Source: Deltaproteobacteria bacterium (GTDB lineage Bacteria; Desulfobacterota; Desulfobacteria; Desulfobacterales; ETH-SRB1). From it: DNA of 5,762 nt. The notes under the pieces were generated by a model. It did not search any database, was not told the DNA's origin, and saw only the letters and a list, made by a program, of their open reading frames with translations. The position numbers were made by a program, and so were the translations under genes. Location: NCBI GenBank assembly GCA_003647525.1, contig QMMZ01000161.1:1-5762 (forward strand). The letters run 5' to 3'. Shown here piece by piece: positions 1 through 5,762 of this stretch. Each line of letters opens with the position of its first letter. The first letter of the stretch is position 1.

Positions 1-1993
1 CCTCACCAATAATATCCGTTTCCTTAACGCTTACAAAATCTCCTTCTTTAATCTCACCTGTCGTTTCTTCCTCCCTCTCCTTAGCCTCCGCCTTAGCCTT
101 CTCCTCTTTACTTTCCAACTCCTTTTTCTTCTTTTCCAACTCCTTCCGGGCCTCTTTAGTTTTTTCTTTGTTAGCTTGTGCTTCCTTTATCTCGCGAATT
201 GTTTTTTCAATGGCTTTGTTTGAATCAGTGATAATTTCTGATGCTTTTTGTTTTGCATCCTGAATGATCTGTTTTTTGGTTTTGGTGAGTTCATTCAGAA
301 GATTAGTATATTTTTCAATGATGTTTGATAAGGTTTCATCAGCTGATTCAATTTGTCTGTGTTTCTTATCCAGTTCCATTTTATCCGTCTCCAACTGTTG
401 CAATTGTTGATCAAAACGCACATGTTTACCTCCACTTTTCTTTTTGGCTTTCTGCAGCACGAATGAAGGGAAACCAATCTTTTTTGCAATCTCGAATGCA
501 AATGAACTACCGGGCTTTCCAACTTTTAATATGAAAAGTGGTTGCATTTGTTCCGTATCGAAAAGCATGGCCCCATTTTGTAAACCGTCAAGTCTGTCCG
601 CTGCCAGTTTCAAATTAGAATAATGGGTAGTTATAATTCCAAATGCTTGTTTTTTATTTAGTTGTTCAAGTGTAGCTTCAGCTATGGATGCGCCAAGTTG
701 CGGTTCAGTTCCTGTCCCGAACTCATCAATTAAAAGCAAGGTTTCATCCGTCGCATTTTTTATAAAATACTTCATATTCAGCAAATGTGAACTATAGGTA
801 CTCAGGTCGTTTTCCAACGATTGCTCATCGCCAATATCGATAAACAACCTTGAAAACAGCATAAATTCACTATTGGGAGACACCGGAACCAGCAAACCGC
901 ATTGTAGCATATACTGCAACAAGCCAACTGTTTTAAGGCAAACTGATTTTCCGCCGGCATTGGGGCCTGATATAATTAATATCCTGTTAATCGCATCCAA
1001 TGAAATATCAAGTGGAATGACTTCCTTTTTTTGCGCTTTATGAGAAAGGTAAAGTAAGGGATGTACGGATTGAATCAGATTCATTGATTGATCTATTGAT
1101 ACAACGGGCCGGTGTGCGTTTATTTTAATTGATAACAATGCTTTTGCCCTTATAAAATCCATCATGCCCATAAACCGGTACGCACTTATCAGTTCATCAA
1201 TAAAAGGTCTTAGCTTATTAGTGAATTGCGTAAGAATTTTGATGATTTCACGTCTTTCGTCATATTCAAGCTCCCGAATCTCATTATTAGCTTCAAACGA
1301 ACCTGCGGGTTCAATAAATACTGTTTGCCCTGTTGCAGATTCATCGTGTATAAAACCACCGACACTTCTTTTTTCAGCAGCTTTAAGTGGAATTACCTGG
1401 CGGCCATTTCGAATTGTTATTTCGGCATTTTCAGGTATATAACCGGATTTTTGTGCGTGTTCAAATGCTTTTTTTGTTTCCCGGTTTACTTTCTTTTGTT
1501 TTTGTAGAATCGTTTTTCTGATCTCAGCTAACTTAACAGATGCATTATCCTTTATCTGACCTTTATCGTTAATTATTTTTTCAACGGATTTTAGGATATT
1601 ATCCGGGAAACTGACCTGATCTGCAAGTTTTTTAAGTTCTTCGTATTTGCCAGGCTCAGATTTTTTAAAATAAAATAATATTTCCTGAATAGTACTTAGT
1701 GAAGTTTTAAGGTCAAATAGCGCTTCTTGTTCAATGTAACTTCCGGGAGTTTTTATCCGGGATAATTCATCTCTCAGATCAAAGTAATCCTGCCCGGGAA
1801 ATGATTCTCCGATAGTCAGTATTTCTACAAATTCATTAACCTGATCAAGAAGCTTGTTTATGACATCAGCCTTTGATGCGAACCGTATCTTATCCACAAA
1901 TTGTATCCCCATATCACTGATACAGTATCCTTTTAGCAACTCCTTGATTTGGATAAAACCAATCTTTTGCTCAAAATTTTGTGGGTAGATCAT
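1..1993 (-). CDS. mutS2: Endonuclease MutS2, 5' part (C-terminus beyond left edge)
   Basis: This is a MutS-family ATPase of the MutS2 branch, which lacks the mismatch-recognition domain of MutS. MutS2 proteins limit recombination in some bacteria and split collided ribosomes in Bacillus; the role in Bacteroidota is not settled. The frame is open for 664 codons. It starts MIYPQNFEQKIGF, typical for the phylum, and continues through a helical core/lever region (about 1-320). Next come Walker A GPNAGGKS (343-350), the ABC-type signature DIGDEQSLENDLSTYSSHL (386-404), Walker B LLLIDEFGTGTEP (about 419-431) and the switch histidine in ITTHYSNLK (H457). A helical clamp and a very charged K/E linker (about 603-643) follow. 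The last visible residues, GEIKEGDFVSVKETDIIGE, look like the small beta domain before Smr. Family members are about 800 residues, so the missing part should contain the Smr nuclease domain. No frameshift is seen. The gene is transcribed separately from the upstream reductase, which ends at a terminator. Confidence 0.95.
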   Translation of the reverse strand, partial: MIYPQNFEQKIGFIQIKELLKGYCISDMGIQFVDKIRFASKADVINKLLDQVNEFVEILTIGESFPGQDYFDLRDELSRIKTPGSYIEQEALFDLKTSLSTIQEILFYFKKSEPGKYEELKKLADQVSFPDNILKSVEKIINDKGQIKDNASVKLAEIRKTILQKQKKVNRETKKAFEHAQKSGYIPENAEITIRNGRQVIPLKAAEKRSVGGFIHDESATGQTVFIEPAGSFEANNEIRELEYDERREIIKILTQFTNKLRPFIDELISAYRFMGMMDFIRAKALLSIKINAHRPVVSIDQSMNLIQSVHPLLYLSHKAQKKEVIPLDISLDAINRILIISGPNAGGKSVCLKTVGLLQYMLQCGLLVPVSPNSEFMLFSRLFIDIGDEQSLENDLSTYSSHLLNMKYFIKNATDETLLLIDEFGTGTEPQLGASIAEATLEQLNKKQAFGIITTHYSNLKLAADRLDGLQNGAMLFDTEQMQPLFILKVGKPGSSFAFEIAKKIGFPSFVLQKAKKKSGGKHVRFDQQLQQLETDKMELDKKHRQIESADETLSNIIEKYTNLLNELTKTKKQIIQDAKQKASEIITDSNKAIEKTIREIKEAQANKEKTKEARKELEKKKKELESKEEKAKAEAKEREEETTGEIKEGDFVSVKETDIIGE

Positions 1994-1997
1994 ATTA

Positions 1998-2005
1998 CAA
2001 AGTTA
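1998..2005 (-). promoter_or_regulatory. Possible mutS2 promoter -7 element (TAACTTTG)
   Basis: Read on the minus strand, this is TAACTTTG, a full match to the Bacteroidota -7 consensus TAnnTTTG. It lies only 4 nt before the mutS2 ATG, so transcription would begin at or just inside the start codon and the mRNA would be leaderless or nearly so. No TTG is found at the expected -33 spacing; the nearest similar sequence, TTCG, is a few bases too far upstream. The match may be accidental, but the terminator upstream means mutS2 needs its own promoter within about 65 bp. Confidence 0.35.
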
Positions 2006-2058
2006 GGGAGAATGCTGTTATCTATACGAAGGTTCCATAATTGTACAGACTGTTGCAT

Positions 2059-2086
2059 AAAAAAAGGATGAACCACTCACCCTTTT
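2059..2086 (-). terminator. Rho-independent terminator of the ferredoxin--NADP reductase gene
   Basis: On the minus strand the RNA can form a 10-bp stem. The arms are at 2086-2077 and 2071-2062, with one G-U pair and a 5-nt loop (GUGGU). A run of seven U residues starts within the 3' arm (2065-2059). The hairpin begins 11 nt after the reductase stop codon. It separates the reductase from mutS2 transcriptionally. Confidence 0.8.
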
Positions 2087-2097
2087 CACTGTTTATT

Positions 2098-2907
2098 TTA
2101 AAACTCTTCGGCATGAATTTGCCCTGGTTCTTTCTTTTTATGATCCTTGAAACCATCCTTATATAGCAATTCTTTCATACTGTCAACCATTCTTGGGTTA
2201 CCACACAAAAATATTTCAGTATTATCGGGCAGGGGTTTGAATCCCCAAATTTTATCTACCTCACCTGATTTCCAGATTTCCTCAATAAATCTCGTGTCAC
2301 CTGGCCATCCCTGGGGTTCTTTATCTATCTCGGTAATGGTCGGATAATAGGAGAATTTGTCAAACATATTAGCAAGAAGTTTTAACTCAGAAGAATATCC
2401 CAGGTCCCAGCTGTTGGAAGCACCATGGATTACCATGATATTTCCTTTTCTCTTTAGTGCATTTGAACGCAGCATACTCATATAAGGCGCAACCCCTGTA
2501 CCTGTAGCAATAAGAACCACATTTCTTTCTTCATCAATCTGATCAAGTGTAAACATTCCTACTGCTTTTCTGCCCATCCATATTTTGTCGCCAATTTTAA
2601 GGTTAAAAATTCGGGGTGTTAACTGGCCGGAATGAACAAGCGTGATATAAAATTCAATCACATCTTCAGTAGAAGATGATGCAATAGAATAGGCTCTTTT
2701 GATAAGTTTATCAGGTTTTGGTGCCGCATGTTCTTCAGTTGCTTCACCACATCTCTCCACTTGCGGAGGTAAAGCTAAAGCCACAAACTGACCCGATGCA
2801 AAATCGGGGAGTTTCCATCCGTCTGGTTTCACCTTTATGATCTTCATGATAGGCGAAACCTGTACGCTTTGTACAATTATACAATTTAATTCCTGGTATA
2901 AATCCAT
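2098..2907 (-). CDS. Ferredoxin/flavodoxin--NADP+ reductase (FAD-binding FNR family)
   Basis: This cytoplasmic flavoenzyme moves electrons between NADP(H) and ferredoxin or flavodoxin. The 269-residue protein has the two-domain FNR fold. The FAD-binding beta-barrel carries FASGQFVAL (36-44), RAYSIASS (71-78, RxYS flavin motif) and GQLTPRIFNLKIGD (94-107). The NADP-binding domain carries ATGTGVAPYMSMLR (134-147, pyrophosphate loop), HGASNSWDLGYSSEL (161-175) and FLCGNPRM (233-240). The chain ends PGQIHAEEF; the terminal Phe269 probably stacks on the flavin, as the terminal aromatic residue does in plant-type FNR. I chose the ATG at 2907. An in-frame ATG at 2955 would add 16 residues, but these translate the AT-rich promoter region, fit no family N-terminus and lie upstream of the likely -7 element; MDLYQELNCIIVQ fits the family start. 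It is related to Fpr of proteobacteria. The physiological partner cannot be told from the window. The gene diverges from the beta-mannosidase gene. Confidence 0.9.
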   Translation of the reverse strand: MDLYQELNCIIVQSVQVSPIMKIIKVKPDGWKLPDFASGQFVALALPPQVERCGEATEEHAAPKPDKLIKRAYSIASSSTEDVIEFYITLVHSGQLTPRIFNLKIGDKIWMGRKAVGMFTLDQIDEERNVVLIATGTGVAPYMSMLRSNALKRKGNIMVIHGASNSWDLGYSSELKLLANMFDKFSYYPTITEIDKEPQGWPGDTRFIEEIWKSGEVDKIWGFKPLPDNTEIFLCGNPRMVDSMKELLYKDGFKDHKKKEPGQIHAEEF

Positions 2908-2934
2908 TATTATATGATTGAAATTATTGAGGCA

Positions 2935-2942
2935 CAAAAATA
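2935..2942 (-). promoter_or_regulatory. Probable -7 promoter element of the reductase gene (TATTTTTG)
   Basis: Minus-strand TATTTTTG matches the Bacteroidota consensus TAnnTTTG. It lies 27 nt upstream of the chosen ATG at 2907, giving a leader of about 20-25 nt. A TTG at the ideal -33 spacing is not present. The position supports the downstream start codon over the one at 2955. Confidence 0.5.
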
Positions 2943-2961
2943 CAAATATTAGCAATGTTAC

Positions 2962-2972
2962 ATCATAATGAT
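2962..2972. promoter_or_regulatory. Perfect 11-bp palindrome between divergent promoters, possible operator
   Basis: ATCATAATGAT reads the same on both strands around its central base. It sits between the two -7 elements, where both -33 regions should fall, so a bound protein could affect both genes. The region is very AT-rich, so a chance palindrome is quite possible, and no transcription regulator gene is visible in the window. Confidence 0.25.
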
Positions 2973-2984
2973 TTGATATTTACA

Positions 2985-2992
2985 TAAATTTG
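2985..2992 (+). promoter_or_regulatory. Probable -7 promoter element of the beta-mannosidase operon (TAAATTTG)
   Basis: TAAATTTG is a full match to TAnnTTTG. It lies 28 nt before the beta-mannosidase ATG, giving a leader of about 20-25 nt. A TTG occurs at 2973-2975, but this is about 10 nt too close to be a standard -33 element. The heptamer AAATTCG occurs twice just downstream (2993-2999 and 3011-3017), inside the presumed start site and leader; its meaning is unknown. Confidence 0.5.
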
Positions 2993-3020
2993 AAATTCGC
3001 TTTTTATATAAAATTCGTTA

Positions 3021-5528
3021 ATGAAATATTGTAAGCTCATTTCTATTCTTTTTGTCTTGACAGTAATCTCCTGTCAAAAAAACACGGAAAGTACAATTGA
3101 TATATTTTCTTTGGATTGGACATTAAGAAACGATGACTCATCCATAATTTTGAATAAGGTTGATCCGTCTGATGTCCATTTAGCGTTAATACAAGGAGGT
3201 ATTATTGCTGATCCTTTCTATCGTGATAATGAAAAGCAATTGCAGTGGATTGGTACTGAAGATTGGATATTTGAGACGGAGTTTGATATTGATAAGGTTC
3301 TTTTAAACAAAGAAAAGATTGAATTGATATTTGAGGGCTTGGATACTCATGCTGATGTTTCACTGAATGATTCTCTTATACTTTCAGCCAATAATATGTT
3401 CCGGGAATGGAATGTTGATGTAAAAGAATTATTAAAACCCAAAAGCAATAATCTTAAAATCTGCTTTTCTTCTGCTACACAACAGAATACCGTTAAGCAA
3501 AATAAATTGTCTTATCAATTACCTGATAAAAGAGGCTTTACAAGAAAAGCAGCCTATCATTTTGGATGGGATTGGGGGCCAACATTTGTTACTTCGGGTA
3601 TTTGGAGGCCTGCATATATCAAAGCTTGGGATGTAGCAATTATCCGAGAGATGGATTTAAGCTCACTTGAAATAGATGAAAAACAAGCCCGGTTTTTAGT
3701 TGAAATGGAAATCGAATCAACAGGCAATAACAAGTTGAAATTCCAGATTTATATTGATGATGAATTATTGGAAGAACAATTAAGATTTGTGAAAAAGGGG
3801 AAGAATACAATTAGTATCCCTACACATGTTAATAATCCAAAATTGTGGTGGCCTAATGGTTATGGTGAACAAAATTTATATCCATTTACCGTAAGGATTC
3901 TCGACGAAAGTCGTGTATTGGATGAAAAAACGATAAAAACCGGTTTTAGGGTGATAGAACTGGTACAGGATGCTGATTCGATAGGGGAGAGCTTTTATTT
4001 CAAAGTAAACGGTGTTCCAATATTCTCAAAAGGAGCAAATTATATTCCACAGGATAATTTCCTGCCCAGGGTGCAAAAAAAGGACTATGAACAACTGATC
4101 ATAGATGCTAAAAAATCAAATATGAACATGCTTCGTGTTTGGGGTGGGGGAGCATATGAAGATGATGTTTTTTATGAACTTTGTGATGCTCATGGTATCA
4201 TGGTTTGGCAAGATTTTATGTTTGCCTGTAATATGTATCCGGGAGATACTGATTTTATTGAAAATGTGAAAAATGAAGCCATTGACAATATCAAACGTAT
4301 CCGGTCTCATCCTTCACTTGTTTTATGGTGTGGAAATAATGAAGCGGATGAAGCCTGGCATAACTGGGGATGGCAAAAACAATTTGAATATTCGCCTGAA
4401 GATTCATCAAGAATATGGAATGACTATCTCTATCTGTTTGAAGAATTGCTTCCGGAATTAGTAGATAAATATGATCCGTCAACACCGTATTGGCCAAGTT
4501 CACCATCAATTGGCTGGGGCCACGAGAAAGCATACGCTGAAGGCGATGTACATTATTGGGGTGTTTGGTGGGGTGGAGAACCATTTGAAAAGTATGAGGA
4601 AAAGGTTGGGCGTTTTATGAGTGAATATGGTTTCCAGGGAATGCCTGATTTAAAAACAATAAAAGAATTCACGGAACCTGGGGATAGGGTGCTGGGTTCG
4701 GAAGTGCTGGATGCACATCAAAAGCATCCTTTTGGTTGGGACGCAATTGAGCAATATATGGAACGTGATTTCAAGGTGCCTGAAAATTTCGAAGATTATA
4801 TTTATGTAAGTCAGTTGTTGCAGGCAGAAGGCATTAAAACTGCTATTGCTGCACATCGAATGGCGAAACCCTATTGCATGGGAACACTGTACTGGCAACT
4901 GAACGATTGCTGGCCGGTTATTTCATGGTCCGGCATAGATTATTATGGCCGTTGGAAAGCCCTGCAGTACTACGTTAAAAAAGCATACGATACTTATTTG
5001 ATCTCTTATCAGCAGACTAACGAAGAGGTTGATATTTATTTGATTTCTGATAGCCTTGATGATACAGATGCATTACTCAAATGGAAAATATTAGATTTCG
5101 AAGGTGCTGTTTTAAAAAGCGAAAAGAAAAATGTTAGGATTAAAGAGAATTCTTCAAAGATATTTGCAACAGTTTCAACAGATCAGTTCTTAAATCAGAA
5201 ATCAAATATTGTGCTATTGTCTGAAATTTGGTATAACGATGAACTACTTTGTAATTCACGATACTATTTCACAAGGCCAAAAGATTTAAATCTTCCCGAA
5301 GCGAACATCAGTATAGAAGTGAAAAGAGAAAATAATGAATATCTGATTTTGCTTACATCCGAAAAGTTGGCTAAAGCTGTCTGTTTAAGTTGTACTATGG
5401 ATGGGTTTTTTAGTGATAATTATTTTGACCTGTTGCCGGGAGAAGAAAAAACTATCAGGTTTACTTCTGATTGTACAAATGATGAAAATCCGAAATTTGA
5501 AATCAAATGTTTGAATAATATATATTGA
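3021..5528 (+). CDS. GH2 beta-mannosidase, predicted lipoprotein
   Basis: This glycoside hydrolase (EC 3.2.1.25 expected) removes terminal beta-linked mannose from the non-reducing end of manno-oligosaccharides or glycans, with retention. The 835-residue protein starts with a lipoprotein signal: Lys2, a hydrophobic stretch and a lipobox VISC, with Cys18 as the lipidated residue. It then has a jelly-roll domain (about 25-205, with HFGWDWGP at 180-187), an Ig-like domain (about 206-310, with LWWPNGYG at 275-282 and GFR at 308-310), the catalytic TIM barrel (about 315-655) and C-terminal Ig-like domains. Catalytic residues are intact: acid/base Glu441 in WCGNNE and nucleophile Glu535 in SEYGFQG. 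Their spacing of 94 matches the beta-mannosidase group, not beta-galactosidase or glucuronidase. RVWGGGAYE (372-380) and [12 protein letters not shown] (621-632) are further beta-mannosidase motifs. The start follows a TAnnTTTG element and yields the signal peptide directly. The periplasmic or outer membrane side is unresolved: residues after Cys18 (QKNTES) give no clear surface-export signal. The transporter gene follows after 7 bp. Confidence 0.95.
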   Translation: MKYCKLISILFVLTVISCQKNTESTIDIFSLDWTLRNDDSSIILNKVDPSDVHLALIQGGIIADPFYRDNEKQLQWIGTEDWIFETEFDIDKVLLNKEKIELIFEGLDTHADVSLNDSLILSANNMFREWNVDVKELLKPKSNNLKICFSSATQQNTVKQNKLSYQLPDKRGFTRKAAYHFGWDWGPTFVTSGIWRPAYIKAWDVAIIREMDLSSLEIDEKQARFLVEMEIESTGNNKLKFQIYIDDELLEEQLRFVKKGKNTISIPTHVNNPKLWWPNGYGEQNLYPFTVRILDESRVLDEKTIKTGFRVIELVQDADSIGESFYFKVNGVPIFSKGANYIPQDNFLPRVQKKDYEQLIIDAKKSNMNMLRVWGGGAYEDDVFYELCDAHGIMVWQDFMFACNMYPGDTDFIENVKNEAIDNIKRIRSHPSLVLWCGNNEADEAWHNWGWQKQFEYSPEDSSRIWNDYLYLFEELLPELVDKYDPSTPYWPSSPSIGWGHEKAYAEGDVHYWGVWWGGEPFEKYEEKVGRFMSEYGFQGMPDLKTIKEFTEPGDRVLGSEVLDAHQKHPFGWDAIEQYMERDFKVPENFEDYIYVSQLLQAEGIKTAIAAHRMAKPYCMGTLYWQLNDCWPVISWSGIDYYGRWKALQYYVKKAYDTYLISYQQTNEEVDIYLISDSLDDTDALLKWKILDFEGAVLKSEKKNVRIKENSSKIFATVSTDQFLNQKSNIVLLSEIWYNDELLCNSRYYFTRPKDLNLPEANISIEVKRENNEYLILLTSEKLAKAVCLSCTMDGFFSDNYFDLLPGEEKTIRFTSDCTNDENPKFEIKCLNNIY

Positions 5529-5535
5529 TATAAAT

Positions 5536-5762
5536 ATGATAGAAAAATCTAATCAGCAATCCTATACGTCAGCCTTTGTAAGCCTCACATTCTTATTTTT
5601 CATGTGGGGTTTTATGACTGTCCTTAATGATATCCTGATTCCTTATATGAAGGAGGTCTTTGATCTGAACCACACTAAAGCAATGTTGATTCAATTTGCA
5701 TTCTTTGGAGCCTATTTTATTGGTTCAGTAATCTATTTTATGGTTTCAGTAATCTATGGCGA
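5536..5762 (+). CDS. MFS sugar transporter, FHS (fucose/glucose/galactose:H+ symporter) type, N-terminal fragment
   Basis: Seventy-five codons and two bases are visible before the right edge; a complete protein of this family has about 400-450 residues and 12 membrane helices. The fragment begins [12 protein letters not shown]1 follows (about 12-29, [17 protein letters not shown]), then a loop with [18 protein letters not shown], then TM2 (about 50-72, [19 protein letters not shown]). The FFMWGF...LND...P and [12 protein letters not shown] patterns are typical of inner-membrane proton-coupled hexose or fucose transporters (FucP/GluP-like) in Bacteroidota. The start follows the beta-mannosidase stop by 7 bp, with no terminator or promoter between, so the two genes are probably cotranscribed. 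The context suggests uptake of mannose or another hexose released by the enzyme; this is inference, since the substrate cannot be read from the N-terminus. Confidence 0.88.
   Translation, partial: MIEKSNQQSYTSAFVSLTFLFFMWGFMTVLNDILIPYMKEVFDLNHTKAMLIQFAFFGAYFIGSVIYFMVSVIYG

Noticed and set aside
45..165. The K/E-rich end of the visible MutS2 as a possible frameshift or sequencing error
   Set aside because: The frame continues directly into GEIKEGDFVSVKETDIIGE, which fits the next MutS2 domain, so the low-complexity stretch is a real linker.
295..534. ORFs of 75 and 69 codons on the two strands within the mutS2 clamp region
   Set aside because: Both are out of frame with the unbroken MutS2 reading frame, which shows correct family sequence across this stretch. 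There is no sign of a frameshift in mutS2 here.
1164..1507. Two overlapping plus-strand ORFs of 92 and 93 codons inside mutS2
   Set aside because: They lie opposite a well-conserved MutS2 region, have no recognisable domain or promoter, and their serine/phenylalanine-rich composition is what antisense reading of this gene gives.
2908..2955. N-terminal extension of the reductase starting at the ATG at 2955 (MLIFVFLCLN...)
   Set aside because: The 16 extra residues match no FNR N-terminus, come from AT-rich promoter DNA and lie upstream of or across the TATTTTTG element at 2935-2942. The hydrophobic look is a result of A/T-rich codons, not a signal peptide.
4116..4898. Small ORFs inside the beta-mannosidase gene, three on the minus strand and one on the plus strand
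   Set aside because: They overlap the GH2 catalytic domain, which is intact and conserved; none has a domain, signal or promoter of its own.
5529..5535. Possible terminator or promoter between beta-mannosidase and transporter
   Set aside because: Only 7 AT-rich bases separate the genes, with no hairpin and no TAnnTTTG match, so cotranscription is the simpler reading.
1..5762. CRISPR array, insertion sequence, tRNA/rRNA or riboswitch
   Set aside because: No regularly spaced repeats, transposase-like frame, terminal inverted repeats or RNA gene were seen. The noncoding gaps (104, 113 and 7 bp) are too short for most such elements and are explained by terminator and promoter signals.

Overview
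The window looks like an ordinary chromosomal stretch from a member of the Bacteroidota. It is AT-rich. All four genes start without a visible Shine-Dalgarno sequence, three start regions carry the Bacteroidota -7 motif TAnnTTTG, and the proteins have family signatures typical of that phylum (for example DEFGTGTEP in MutS2 and the FHS-type sugar transporter N-terminus). I cannot assign a genus.

Layout: (1) Positions 1-1993, minus strand, hold the first 664 codons of MutS2. The C-terminal part, where the Smr domain should lie, is beyond the left edge. (2) Positions 1994-2097 are a short gap with a clear rho-independent terminator for the next gene and a possible mutS2 promoter very close to its ATG. 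(3) Positions 2098-2907, minus strand, encode a 269-residue FAD-dependent ferredoxin/flavodoxin--NADP+ reductase. (4) Positions 2908-3020 are a 113-bp divergent promoter region. It has one TAnnTTTG element on each strand, almost equally far from the two start codons, and an 11-bp perfect palindrome where both -33 regions should fall. (5) Positions 3021-5528, plus strand, encode a complete 835-residue GH2 beta-mannosidase with a lipoprotein signal. (6) From 5536 to the right edge is the 5' end of an MFS/FHS hexose transporter gene, 7 bp after the beta-mannosidase stop.

The beta-mannosidase and transporter form an apparent operon. The envelope-anchored exo-glycosidase would release mannose from the ends of beta-mannosides, and the proton symporter would carry the free sugar into the cell. 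The reductase and mutS2 are separate housekeeping units on the opposite strand, divided by the terminator.

I found no mobile element, CRISPR array, RNA gene or clearly new system. The points worth a second look are modest: the symmetric divergent promoter with its palindrome, the nearly leaderless mutS2 start, the purine-rich heptad-repeat linker in MutS2, and a small 21-bp-period repeat in the transporter gene.
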